64,000 nt of DNA, taken from positions 310,001 through 374,000 of the forward strand of contig NZ_MAEI01000054.1 of NCBI RefSeq assembly GCF_009933255.1, in the 5' to 3' direction. Source of the stretch: Enterococcus diestrammenae. GTDB lineage: Bacteria; Bacillota; Bacilli; Lactobacillales; Enterococcaceae. The notes under the pieces are model-generated. The model was not told the DNA's origin and did not search any database. It saw only the letters and a list, made by a program, of their open reading frames with translations. This document shows positions 15,950-24,219 of this stretch, piece by piece. Both the position numbers and the translations under genes were made by a program. Every line of letters begins with the position of its first letter. The stretch's first letter is position 1.

Positions 15950-18395
15950 CACAATTTCCTACAGATCTCCCAATGAAGGAGCCGGCGTTTTGGCAGCTTT
16001 GGCTCAGGGCTTTTTACTCATTGACGGGGCGCTGGGGACGATGCTACAACAAAACGGCTTACCCACCGGCTTACAGCCAGAGTATTTCAATCTGACCCAC
16101 CCGGCTATCGTGACTGGGATTCACGAAGCCTATGTAGCGGCCGGAGCGGACATCGTCACCGCCAATACCTTCCAAGCCAACCGTCATAAGTTACCGCAAG
16201 CCCAATTGCCAGAGATTATCCATGCCGCTATCAACTTAGCCAAAGCCAGTGGTGCTCCTTTTGTCGCCTATGACATGGGACCGATTGGCGCATTGATGGC
16301 GCCTTATGGGACCTTATCTTTTGACGAAGCCTACGAGATCTTTAAAGAACAAGTACTACTAGCGGTGGAAGCTGGGGTAGATTTGGTGATTTTGGAAACC
16401 ATGAGCGATTTGCTGGAGACTAAGGCCGCCTTATTGGCCATCAAGGAAAACAGCAATCTACCAGTCTTTGTCACCATGACCTATCAGGCTGACGGACGCA
16501 CCTTTGTAGGGACGGACCCGGTTACTGCGACCTTGACCTTGCAAGCGTTGGGCGCGGATGCGGTAGGTTTGAACTGTTCATTGGGTCCGAAAGAATTATT
16601 GCCGCTAGTCACGGAGATTTTGGCGGTGGCCAAAGTGCCGGTGGTGGTACAAGCCAATGCCGGGCTGCCGGAGATGGTAGCAGGCCAGACGGTTTACCCT
16701 ATTAGCGTAGCGGAATATACAAGTTATGTAACAGAGATGCTGCGCCAAGGCGTACGGATTGTGGGCGGTTGTTGCGGGACGACACCGGCGTTTATTGCCG
16801 ATCTCCGGCAGACGTTGGCTAACGAGTTTGCTAGCGGGCCTGTGGCGACTACTCCTACTAGCGTGACAGCGGTGACTTCTGGTTCGCAAACGGTACGTCT
16901 CGATCAGGTGACGGTCATTGGGGAACGCTTAAATCCTACCGGCAAAAAACGTCTGCAAGCAGCCATTCGCCAAGAAGATTTCGGCTATCTTTTGAAAGAA
17001 GCCATCGATCAAGTCAATGCAGGGGCGGCAATTTTGGACGTCAACATGGGCCTGCCGGAAATCGATGAGGCGGCGATGATGGTGCAAGCCGTGGGGCAGT
17101 TACAAGGGGTGGTCAATGTGCCACTGCAAATCGACAGTTCCTCGGTGGCAGCCATTGAAGCCGGTGCCCGGGTCTACAACGGGCGTCCCTTGATCAACTC
17201 GGTCAATGGGAAACCGGAAACCATGGCGGCGATTTTCCCTATCGTCAAAAAATATGGTGCCGTGGTACTAGGGTTGGCCCTAGATGAAGAAGGCATCCCA
17301 GAAACGGCTGCGGGACGGGTAGCGATTGCCCGCCGCATCATCGAAACAGCGGCGAGGTATGGGATTCCCAAAGAAGATGTCTTGATTGATCCTTTGGTGC
17401 TGACCGCCTCTGCTCAACAAGCCCAAGTGCAAGTCACTTTGGATACGTTACGGCTGTTGAAGGAAGAGCTTGGGGTATGCACTGTCGCCGGCGTCAGCAA
17501 TGTATCCTTTGGTTTGCCTAATCGACCGTTATTGAATGCCACCTTCTTGGCTGCCGCCATCGCTTCTGGCTTAGATGCAGCGATTATCAACCCCTTGAGT
17601 CAACCTATGATGGCCACGATCCATGCCATGCGGGTGATCAACGGTCAAGATCAGGAGGCAGCCACCTTTATTGCCAAAAAAGATGAGCTGGCGGTGATGG
17701 ATAGCAAGCTGCCAGGTTCCACTGGTAGCCAGCAACCAGCGGCAACTACCACCACAACGCCGACTGCCAAGGACAGCTTGAAAACCATGATTCTCCAAGG
17801 CCGCAAAGACGAGACGCCGGCTAAAACCAAGGCCTTATTAGCCCAGTACACGCCTTTAGAAATCGTCAATCAAGAATTTATCCCAGCCCTCGATGAAGTG
17901 GGAGCCAATTTTGAAGCCGGCAGTCTCTTTTTGCCCCAGTTGATGCAAAGTGCGGAAGCCGTCAAACGGGCTCAAGCAGTCCTGAAAGATCATCTGGCTA
18001 GCCAGAGTGAGGCCAGCCCCAATCAAGGCAAGATCCTTCTAGCAACCGTGGCCGGAGATATCCACGACATCGGTAAAAATATCGTCAAGATGATGTTGGA
18101 AAACTATGGCTTTCAGGTGGTTGATCTAGGAAAAGACGTTCCGATTGAAAAAGTTGTGGCGACGATTCGGGAACAAGAGATTCAGCTGGTGGGCTTGTCA
18201 GCCTTGATGACTACCACCGTCCAAAACATGAAAGCCACCATCGCCGCTGTGCGGGAGGCGGGCTTGGACTGCACCTTTATGGTGGGGGGTGCCGTGTTAA
18301 ACGAAGAGTATCGAGAATTCGTCGGCGCCGATTATTACGCCAAAGATGCCTTGGCGTCAGTGACCATCGCCCAGCAGTTTTTCAGCCAGACTTAA
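15942..18395 (+). CDS. metH: B12-dependent methionine synthase core (no activation domain)
   Basis: This 817-aa enzyme has three parts. The homocysteine-binding barrel (about 1-300) carries zinc ligands at NCSLG and GGCCGTTP. The pterin-binding DHPS-like barrel spans about 315-590 (VIGERLNPTGKK...DVNMGLPEID). The helical cap and cobalamin-binding domain (about 610-817) has the signature GDIHDIGKNIV, whose His ligates cobalt. It transfers a methyl group from 5-methyl-THF to homocysteine. The activation domain is absent here and supplied by the upstream gene. ATG lies behind GGAGGAG inside that gene. A low-complexity Thr/Ala linker (about 590-605) joins the last two halves. Confidence 0.95.
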   Translation: MTNTISYRSPNEGAGVLAALAQGFLLIDGALGTMLQQNGLPTGLQPEYFNLTHPAIVTGIHEAYVAAGADIVTANTFQANRHKLPQAQLPEIIHAAINLAKASGAPFVAYDMGPIGALMAPYGTLSFDEAYEIFKEQVLLAVEAGVDLVILETMSDLLETKAALLAIKENSNLPVFVTMTYQADGRTFVGTDPVTATLTLQALGADAVGLNCSLGPKELLPLVTEILAVAKVPVVVQANAGLPEMVAGQTVYPISVAEYTSYVTEMLRQGVRIVGGCCGTTPAFIADLRQTLANEFASGPVATTPTSVTAVTSGSQTVRLDQVTVIGERLNPTGKKRLQAAIRQEDFGYLLKEAIDQVNAGAAILDVNMGLPEIDEAAMMVQAVGQLQGVVNVPLQIDSSSVAAIEAGARVYNGRPLINSVNGKPETMAAIFPIVKKYGAVVLGLALDEEGIPETAAGRVAIARRIIETAARYGIPKEDVLIDPLVLTASAQQAQVQVTLDTLRLLKEELGVCTVAGVSNVSFGLPNRPLLNATFLAAAIASGLDAAIINPLSQPMMATIHAMRVINGQDQEAATFIAKKDELAVMDSKLPGSTGSQQPAATTTTTPTAKDSLKTMILQGRKDETPAKTKALLAQYTPLEIVNQEFIPALDEVGANFEAGSLFLPQLMQSAEAVKRAQAVLKDHLASQSEASPNQGKILLATVAGDIHDIGKNIVKMMLENYGFQVVDLGKDVPIEKVVATIREQEIQLVGLSALMTTTVQNMKATIAAVREAGLDCTFMVGGAVLNEEYREFVGADYYAKDALASVTIAQQFFSQT

Positions 18396-18453
18396 AATAG
18401 CTGTGGCACAAAATTGGGAAGTGGAAAAGACGACCCGTTTATCAGGTAATTGA

Positions 18454-18497
18454 AAAGCCACAGAAAACGCTGGTGACAGTCGTTTTCTGTGGCTTTG
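18454..18497. terminator. Bidirectional terminator between metH and the PrfA-like regulator
   Basis: A perfect 13-bp stem GCCACAGAAAACG/CGTTTTCTGTGGC has T tracts on both strands between converging genes. Confidence 0.88.
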
Positions 18498-18553
18498 TCC
18501 GGTCTTACTACCCCCCGAGGGATGCTCTGGAAGCGAGTCTGCCCGGATTTCTT
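18497..18553. repeat. Element C, partial copy 2
   Basis: CCGGTC..ACTACC.CCCGAGGGAT.CTC.G.AAGC.AGTC.G.CCGG.TTTC aligns without large gaps to 5639-5690. It lies between a terminator and the stop of the PrfA-like gene. Confidence 0.7.
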
Positions 18554-18555
18554 AG

Positions 18556-19212
18556 TTAAAAAATAATATTCTCCTTGATCATTTCCAAGTCCTTAATCAA
18601 AATCTTGCGGTCTTGCATGCAGATGGCTTCCATTTCCCGCAGTTGTTGCAGCATCCGACTGACGGAAGAGGCGGTGGTGATACCGCAAAAATGGGCGATT
18701 TCTTCGTTGGTGACGATAAAGTCGATCAAAATCCCACCTTTGACTGGTACCCCAAATTTTTCTTGCAAATCAAACAGCTGGGTACAGACAGCTCCAAATT
18801 TGCCGTTCATTAACATTTGTTGTAGTTTTTTCATATTATGCAAAAGCCGCACCCGGTAATAATCTTTGACGTACTGTTGCAGTTCGCGACTTTCGTTGAC
18901 ATCCCGCCAAAATTGGACCCGGTCGATGCGATACAGCTCAGCCACAGAAGACTCGATGCGGATATTGAAAGGGGCATCGATAAACTGGGAGTATTCGTCC
19001 TTCAATAAAGAGACGATTTCCAACTGATTGATATAACGGAGATTGAACTCCCGGCCATCTTTGGAGATGACACTAGTCTTAATCACACCATTTTTCAAAA
19101 TGTAAACATAACTATCCTGCAAGCCCTCGTAAGTGAGGTATTTCTTGCGGGTTTTTTTGATGGTGGGAAATTGATGGGCAGTCAAGTATTCTTGCAAAAT
19201 ATGATGGTCCAT
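18556..19212 (-). CDS. PrfA/Ers-like Crp-Fnr family transcription regulator
   Basis: This 218-aa protein has an N-terminal cyclic-nucleotide-type beta-roll domain (about 1-120) and a C-terminal winged helix with the recognition region GITTASSVSRMLQQL. The NGKFGAVCTQL segment and the helix-turn-helix resemble Listeria PrfA and the enterococcal PrfA-like regulator Ers more than CRP or FNR; there is no N-terminal FNR cysteine cluster. Start is ATG 19212 behind AAGGAG, 18 codons inside a longer frame. It diverges from an MFS transporter, and a near-perfect PrfA box lies between them, so it probably regulates that transporter and perhaps itself. The ligand is unknown. Confidence 0.85.
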   Translation of the reverse strand: MDHHILQEYLTAHQFPTIKKTRKKYLTYEGLQDSYVYILKNGVIKTSVISKDGREFNLRYINQLEIVSLLKDEYSQFIDAPFNIRIESSVAELYRIDRVQFWRDVNESRELQQYVKDYYRVRLLHNMKKLQQMLMNGKFGAVCTQLFDLQEKFGVPVKGGILIDFIVTNEEIAHFCGITTASSVSRMLQQLREMEAICMQDRKILIKDLEMIKENIIF

Positions 19213-19398
19213 AAGGGGCACTCCTTCAAGGTTTAGCGGAATTGTTAGTGGCTGATAAAAGGTCAAGCGATGGTGCTGAGAGATGAGGTGCGTTCAGTTA
19301 GCGATAAGGGAACCCCCTGTATTCGTTAATGAAAGTACAACGGTGTTTTCTGAAAATAAAATCCGTTTCTATTAAACGCCTGTTATCCTCAAAAAGCA

Positions 19399-19412
19399 AT
19401 AACAAATGTTAA
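19399..19412. promoter_or_regulatory. PrfA-like operator
   Basis: ATAACAAATGTTAA matches the PrfA box TTAACANNTGTTAA at 11 of 12 defined positions. It is centred about 62 bp before the expected MFS transcription start, a class I Crp-type activator position. Confidence 0.7.
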
Positions 19413-19431
19413 TGAAAAATGCTATTTTCTT

Positions 19432-19461
19432 TTGCTTCTAGCAAATTTGGTTTTTTATAAT
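19432..19461 (+). promoter_or_regulatory. Promoter of MFS transporter
   Basis: The -35 TTGCTT (19432-19437) and -10 TATAAT (19456-19461) are spaced 18 bp. Confidence 0.65.
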
Positions 19462-19565
19462 GAAAATTTTCAGTAAACTATGGAAGATTTATCAGTTGGT
19501 TGCCAAAACCTGATTCGTTTCGGCAATTGTTGCACTTATTGGCTTATCTATCTAGGAGGAGTTCC

Positions 19566-20819
19566 ATGGAAAAGGAAGAAAAATTATTTAACAAAGGCTT
19601 TATCAGTATTACCTTGATCAATTTTATCGTCTATTTGGTATATTACCTGTTGATGGTGATTATCGCCGTGATTGCGCAGGACAATCTTCACGCGACCTTG
19701 AGTCAAGCTGGTCTCGCCTCAGGAATTTACATCATCGGTACCTTGTTGGCCCGCTTGTTGATGGGTAAAAAGTTAGAGTTGGTTGGTCGAAAAGCTGTAT
19801 TGCGTTACGGTTCACTGTTTTATTTAGCCACTACGATTGCTTATCTGTTTATCCCGGGAATCGGCGTCTTGTACGGCGTGCGGTTGTTGAATGGGTTTGC
19901 TTATGGGACAGTTTCCACAGCGACAAATGCCATCGTGACAGCCTACATTCCTCAATCGAAAAACGGCGAAGGAATTAACTATTACGGCTTGTCCACTAGT
20001 TTGGCAGCAGCGATTGGGCCATTTATCGGCATGATCTTGTTAAACTTAACCAATTTTTATACGATTATTATCTTCTCCATCGTTTTAATCGCCGCAACGA
20101 CAGTAGCTTGCTGGGTTTTCCCAGTCAAAAATATTGTTTTGACTCCAGAACACCGTGCGTCATTGGCTGCCCATACGTTGGATAGCTACATCGAGAAAAA
20201 AGCATTGTTCATCACCTTCATCGCCTTTTGGATGGGCTTGGCTTATTCTAGCGTGTTATCTTTCTTATCTTCATACGCACAAGCCATTCATTTGGTGGAT
20301 GCGGCTAGCTTCTTCTTTGTTGTTTATGCTTTGGTAATCACCGCTACTCGTCCTTTATCTGGTCGGATTTTTGATGCCAAAGGGGAAAATTATGTCATGT
20401 ATCCAAGTTATTTCTTCTTGGCAGCTGGTCTAGCAGCTTTGAGCTTCACCACTAGCAGCTGGTTATTATTAGTCTCCGGTGCTTTGGTAGGTCTGGGCTA
20501 CGGTACCTTCATGTCCAATGGGCAAGCGGTTTGTCTGAAAACTTGTGACAGCCACCGGATCGGGATCGCCTTGTCGACTTACTTTGTCGGTTTGGATCTA
20601 GGGTTGGGGGTCGGCCCTTACATCTTCGGTATCTTGCGTAGTCACCTCAGCTTCCAAAGCATGTACTTGGTGGCAGCCATCTTGCCAATCGCCTGCGCTA
20701 TTGTTTACCGCCTGTTTTACAAGAAGAGCGATGTCATTGAAGAAGTCGTGGAAGAAGTTACGGCCACCACTGATACCATCGTGCATTCCGTTCATTCTGT
20801 CGAAGATTCTGTCAAATAA
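19566..20819 (+). CDS. MFS transporter (12 TM)
   Basis: A 417-aa major facilitator with about 12 membrane helices. ARLLMGKKLELVGRKAVL is the loop 2-3 signature region (RxxGxK pattern), and TRPLSGRIFDAKG is the matching loop 8-9 motif. It resembles staphyloferrin/opine-type or drug-exporting MFS members; the substrate cannot be read from sequence. The C-terminus ends in an acidic Val/Glu/Thr tail. Start is ATG 19566 behind CTAGGAGG, not the in-frame codon 66 bp upstream. It faces a PrfA-like regulator and shares its transcript with the small gene at 20839. A link to the following iron-uptake operon is possible, but a terminator separates them. Confidence 0.88.
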   Translation: MEKEEKLFNKGFISITLINFIVYLVYYLLMVIIAVIAQDNLHATLSQAGLASGIYIIGTLLARLLMGKKLELVGRKAVLRYGSLFYLATTIAYLFIPGIGVLYGVRLLNGFAYGTVSTATNAIVTAYIPQSKNGEGINYYGLSTSLAAAIGPFIGMILLNLTNFYTIIIFSIVLIAATTVACWVFPVKNIVLTPEHRASLAAHTLDSYIEKKALFITFIAFWMGLAYSSVLSFLSSYAQAIHLVDAASFFFVVYALVITATRPLSGRIFDAKGENYVMYPSYFFLAAGLAALSFTTSSWLLLVSGALVGLGYGTFMSNGQAVCLKTCDSHRIGIALSTYFVGLDLGLGVGPYIFGILRSHLSFQSMYLVAAILPIACAIVYRLFYKKSDVIEEVVEEVTATTDTIVHSVHSVEDSVK

Positions 20820-20838
20820 TTTTTCTGAGGTGAAAATA

Positions 20839-21015
20839 ATGGATCAACAAATGATACAAATCATGGAAAAAACCTTGCTTAAATTAGAAGATATCACTCA
20901 CAAATTGGAAGACATCGAAGTCAACACCCACCGCCTAGATGATCAACAACAACATCTAGAAGGGGCTGTCCAACAGCTAAAACGCGCGGTGCAAAATGAC
21001 AATATCATTGGGTAA
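20839..21015 (+). CDS. Small 58-aa coiled-coil protein
   Basis: The ATG at 20839 follows a TGAGGTG ribosome site, 19 bp after the MFS stop. The product (MDQQMIQIMEKTLLKLEDI...) has heptads of Leu/Ile/Val and strong charge, predicting one amphipathic coiled-coil helix with no membrane segment. It is probably translated with the MFS transporter and ends at a terminator. I do not recognise a family; a partner or scaffold role is only a guess. Confidence 0.7.
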   Translation: MDQQMIQIMEKTLLKLEDITHKLEDIEVNTHRLDDQQQHLEGAVQQLKRAVQNDNIIG

Positions 21016-21030
21016 CAACTAAATGAAGAG

Positions 21031-21063
21031 AAAGGCTGCTGACGAAGGTTGGCAGCTTTTTTT
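21031..21063 (+). terminator. Terminator after MFS/small protein operon
   Basis: A GGCTGC...GCAGC hairpin (imperfect centre) is followed by seven T. Confidence 0.8.
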
Positions 21064-21167
21064 GTTGGCCTGAAAGTACCTCCGCTTCCATCAAGGCAAC
21101 AAATGATTTTTGCGTCAACGCTGCAATTTAGGATTGTATTCTTTTTCAAGATAGGTTATTCTATCCA

Positions 21168-21188
21168 TGATAATGAGAATCATTATCA
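21168..21188. promoter_or_regulatory. Fur box of siderophore uptake operon
   Basis: TGATAATGAGAATCATTATCA is palindromic and almost identical to the classical 19-bp Fur box. It lies 16 bp before the first permease gene and over the probable -10 region, so iron-loaded Fur should repress the operon. Confidence 0.93.
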
Positions 21189-21203
21189 GTTAGGAGGTGG
21201 CGA

Positions 21204-22148
21204 ATGAAGCGGGGAATAGTTCTAGTGACACTTGGATTGGCGGTGATTTCAGTCTTTGTTGGTTCCGGAACCTTAACTTTTCAAGGACTCATTTCTGGGG
21301 ATTCGCAACAGTGGCTTTTGTTATATGAAACGCGCCTACCGCGAACGGTCAGCCTGGTTTTGGCTGGAGGCATGATGAGCGTTTGCGGCGTAGTCCTGCA
21401 AAAAATCATGCAAAATCCCTTCGTATCCACCAACGCCATCGGAATGGTGGATTCCAGTCGTTTGGGAATTTTGCTGGTGATGTTGTTTTTCCCGAATGCT
21501 TCCATCTTGGTCCGGAGTGGGGTGGCCTTTGTTTTTTCTTATTTGGGCGTACTGTTATTTCTGGCCTTGAGTAAACGTCTCCCGCAGCGGGATCCGTTTA
21601 TTTTACCTTTGACGGGGATGATGTTTGGTAATGTCGTGGGAGCCGCGGCTAGCTTTTTTGGTTATCAATTTCAATTGGTTCAAAACATGTCTTCGTGGTT
21701 ACAGGGGAATTTCGCTACGGTCATGAAGGCGGATCATCAACTGATTTACGTGACGATTCCTATTTTTATCGTGTTATTTTTCATGCTACATAAAATCATG
21801 GTGCTCAGCCTGGGAGCAGACTTAGCGCAAAACTTTGGTCTCAATGTGAATCAGCTGCAATTTTTACTATTGGCGCTGGTGGCCCTAGGCAGTACTGCGG
21901 TCTTAATCATGGTGGGCAGTGTGCCTTTTTTGGGGATTGTCGTGCCCAACCTAATCGCCCTAAAATTTGGGGATCACCTGAAAAACACCCTGTTTCTAAC
22001 GGGAGTTACCGGTAGCGGCTTGTTATTATTATGCGACATTTTGGCTCGGGTGGTGATTGCGCCTTATGAAGTTCCAGTAAGTGTTGTGATGGGGATTTTG
22101 GGAGGAATCTTGTTTTTAGTGTTATTGATGAGGAGGCGTGTCGCATGA
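21204..22148 (+). CDS. Iron-siderophore ABC permease, first subunit (YclN/FatD-like)
   Basis: A 314-aa FecCD/BtuC-family permease with about nine to ten helices. It has the family segments LVLAGGMMSVCGVVLQKIMQNPF (helix 2 region) and GSVPFLGIVVPNLI (coupling region that contacts the ATPase). The gene order permease-permease-ATPase-binding protein matches yclNOPQ of B. subtilis, a petrobactin/catecholate importer. Start ATG 21204 is 6-7 nt after TTAGGAGG. It is directly downstream of a Fur box. The next permease overlaps it by 4 bp. Confidence 0.92.
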   Translation: MKRGIVLVTLGLAVISVFVGSGTLTFQGLISGDSQQWLLLYETRLPRTVSLVLAGGMMSVCGVVLQKIMQNPFVSTNAIGMVDSSRLGILLVMLFFPNASILVRSGVAFVFSYLGVLLFLALSKRLPQRDPFILPLTGMMFGNVVGAAASFFGYQFQLVQNMSSWLQGNFATVMKADHQLIYVTIPIFIVLFFMLHKIMVLSLGADLAQNFGLNVNQLQFLLLALVALGSTAVLIMVGSVPFLGIVVPNLIALKFGDHLKNTLFLTGVTGSGLLLLCDILARVVIAPYEVPVSVVMGILGGILFLVLLMRRRVA

Positions 22149-23131
22149 ATAAAGAACAACGCTTCCGCCGTCAAGTGTTGGTTTTAGGACTCTTAATCCT
22201 GCTGACTACTGGCTTGTATCTCACTTACAACACGTATGGCAATTGGTCTTTTGCATTAGCTATTCGTGGGAAAAAATTAGCGGCATTTTTCTTGGTGGCC
22301 CTTGCTTGTAGCGGATCGACTGTTGCCTTTCAGACTTTGACCCACAATCGCTTTTTGACGCCATGGATTCTGGGGATGGATCAACTCTATGTGACTGTCC
22401 AGACTGTCTTGTTTTTTATTGCAGGTGGTTCGGTGGGGTTGAGCCTGCCAGTCGTCCCCCAATTTTTAGTCAATGTGCTGTTGATGGCCGTGGTGAGTGT
22501 GCTTTTTATCGGTTTTTTCTTAGGCAAAACCGGCAATGATTTTTTTCGCCTATTGATGGTGGGGATGGTGGCCGCTAGTCTTTTTTCTAGCATCAGTACC
22601 TATTTGCAAGTGCTGATGGATCCCAATGAATATGATTTACTACAAGGCAAGCTTTACGCTAGCTTTGGCAATGTTTCGGTGAAGTTATTGGTGATTAGTG
22701 GTGTTTTATTGGCTGTTATTTGTAGCGTTTTATGGTATTTCGGACCGGAACTAGACGTCTTACTTTTAGGCTTCGATCACGGCGTAAACTTAGGTATTTC
22801 CGTACGTCCTCTGCAACGACTCTTGCTATTTTTGATCGCAGCAGCAACCGGAATCGCCACGGCTTTAGTGGGACCGACGATTTTCCTAGGCTTCGTGGTG
22901 GCTACCGTCAGTTATCAAATTTTCCCTGTCCATCGTCATCGTCAGTTATTTTTAGGCAGTACATTATTAGGAATTTTGTTTTTAATTGGTGGCCAGTTTA
23001 TCGTGGAACAGTTTTTGGGATTGAAGGCCACCATTAGTACCGTCATCCAGTTTGCCGGTGGCTTGTTCTTTATCGGGAAACTGGTGGCTGGTTCTAGTCC
23101 AGTGAATCGCCGTAGAAAGTTCGGAAATTAG
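22145..23131 (+). CDS. Iron-siderophore ABC permease, second subunit (YclO/FatC-like)
   Basis: A 328-aa FecCD permease with GSTVAFQTLTHNRFLTPWILGMDQL near helix 2 and VGPTIFLGFVVATVSY in the coupling region. It pairs with the preceding permease to form the membrane channel. ATGA overlap with the upstream stop indicates translational coupling. The last 12 codons (after GSS) lie inside the first unit of a 122-bp tandem hairpin repeat, so the repeat supplies the C-terminus (PVNRRRKFGN) and the stop codon. Confidence 0.92.
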   Translation: MNKEQRFRRQVLVLGLLILLTTGLYLTYNTYGNWSFALAIRGKKLAAFFLVALACSGSTVAFQTLTHNRFLTPWILGMDQLYVTVQTVLFFIAGGSVGLSLPVVPQFLVNVLLMAVVSVLFIGFFLGKTGNDFFRLLMVGMVAASLFSSISTYLQVLMDPNEYDLLQGKLYASFGNVSVKLLVISGVLLAVICSVLWYFGPELDVLLLGFDHGVNLGISVRPLQRLLLFLIAAATGIATALVGPTIFLGFVVATVSYQIFPVHRHRQLFLGSTLLGILFLIGGQFIVEQFLGLKATISTVIQFAGGLFFIGKLVAGSSPVNRRRKFGN

Positions 23132-23368
23132 TCAAAATCCCTCGGTGATAAAAACCATCACCCAGGCCTTTTGCTCAAATTTCTCACTTTCAGGGCAACG
23201 GCGTTTCACATTTCAGTAGTCCAGTGAATCGCCGTAGAAAGTTCGGAAATTAGTCAAAATCCCTCGGTGATAAAAACCATCACCCAGGCTTTTTGCTCTA
23301 ATTTCTCACTTTCAGGGCCACGGCGTTTCACATTTCAGTAGTCCAGTGAATCGCCGTAGAAAGTTCGG
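23097..23368. repeat. Hairpin repeat family A, locus 3: two 122-bp tandem units plus partial third
   Basis: Units start at 23097, 23219 and 23341 (partial), exactly 122 bp apart and nearly identical. Each has nested arms CGCCGT...ACGGCG, GAAAGT...ACTTTC and GAAATT...AATTTC, with apex GGTGAT-aaaaacc-ATCACC. The array overlaps the end of the second permease gene and stops about 20 bp before the ribosome site of the ATPase gene, inside one operon. Confidence 0.93.
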
Positions 23369-23400
23369 CAAAGATAAGTAGCGTTGGAAGGAGTGAGAAG

Positions 23401-24159
23401 ATGATTGAAGCACAGGCTGTGGGGAAGCAGTATTTGGATAAAACGGTGTTGGCAGAGATTGATTTGCAGTTGCCAAAAGGGGAGCTAATCGCTTTTATCG
23501 GTCCCAATGGTGCTGGCAAGAGCACGTTGTTGTCGATTATGAGTCGGCTGCAAGGGGATTTTTCTGGTCAGTTGTATATTGACCAGGGGGAGATTCGGGC
23601 GTGGGATTCGAAGGAGTTGGCCCAGCGTTTGGCGATTTTGAAGCAAAGCAATCAAGTACAGGCTCGGATTACCGTGGCGGAACTGGTGGCATTTGGCCGT
23701 TTTCCATATAGTCGTGGACGCTTGACGGCCGCAGATGACAAGTTGATTCATCAAGCCCTAGCGGAAATGCACTTAACCGATTTAGCGGAAGCGGAGATCC
23801 AAACCTTGTCAGGAGGTCAGCTACAACGGGCCTATATTGCGATGATTTTGGCTCAAGATACAGAATATATCTTGCTAGATGAACCGTTAAATAACTTAGA
23901 TATGAATCATGCCAACCAGATGATGCATCTTTTGCGACGGTTGGTAACCAAACTTGGCAAGACGGTTTTATTGGTGATTCATGATATCAATTTTGCGGCA
24001 GGTTTTGCCGATGAAATCATCGCTTTGAAAAATGGTCGTTTGTTTAAACAAGGGACTGTGGATGAAGTGATTACACCGGCTGTTTTAGGCGAGCTATACG
24101 AGATGGAAGTCAAAGTGGTTTCCTATGAAGGACGACCCTTTTGTATGTATTTTGATTAA
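23401..24159 (+). CDS. Iron-siderophore ABC importer ATPase (YclP/FatE-like)
   Basis: A 252-aa FepC-type ATPase with Walker A GPNGAGKST (about 38-46), Q-loop LKQSNQ, signature LSGGQLQRAYIAM, Walker B YILLDEPLNNLD and the H-loop VIHDINFA. It drives import of an iron chelate with the two upstream permeases. The ATG at 23401 is behind AAGGAGTG. It is separated from the permeases by 270 bp of hairpin repeats, which may alter the stoichiometry of transport components; that effect is inferred. Confidence 0.94.
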   Translation: MIEAQAVGKQYLDKTVLAEIDLQLPKGELIAFIGPNGAGKSTLLSIMSRLQGDFSGQLYIDQGEIRAWDSKELAQRLAILKQSNQVQARITVAELVAFGRFPYSRGRLTAADDKLIHQALAEMHLTDLAEAEIQTLSGGQLQRAYIAMILAQDTEYILLDEPLNNLDMNHANQMMHLLRRLVTKLGKTVLLVIHDINFAAGFADEIIALKNGRLFKQGTVDEVITPAVLGELYEMEVKVVSYEGRPFCMYFD

Positions 24160-24219
24160 TTGGCTTTTTGAGGAAACTCATTGGCGCGACACCCAACAAT
24201 ATGTGAAGGAGCAAAATGA

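Noticed and set aside
23097..23368. IS-derived or MITE element
   Set aside because: No terminal inverted repeats with target-site duplication and no transposase were seen; tandem exact periods argue for a different mechanism.
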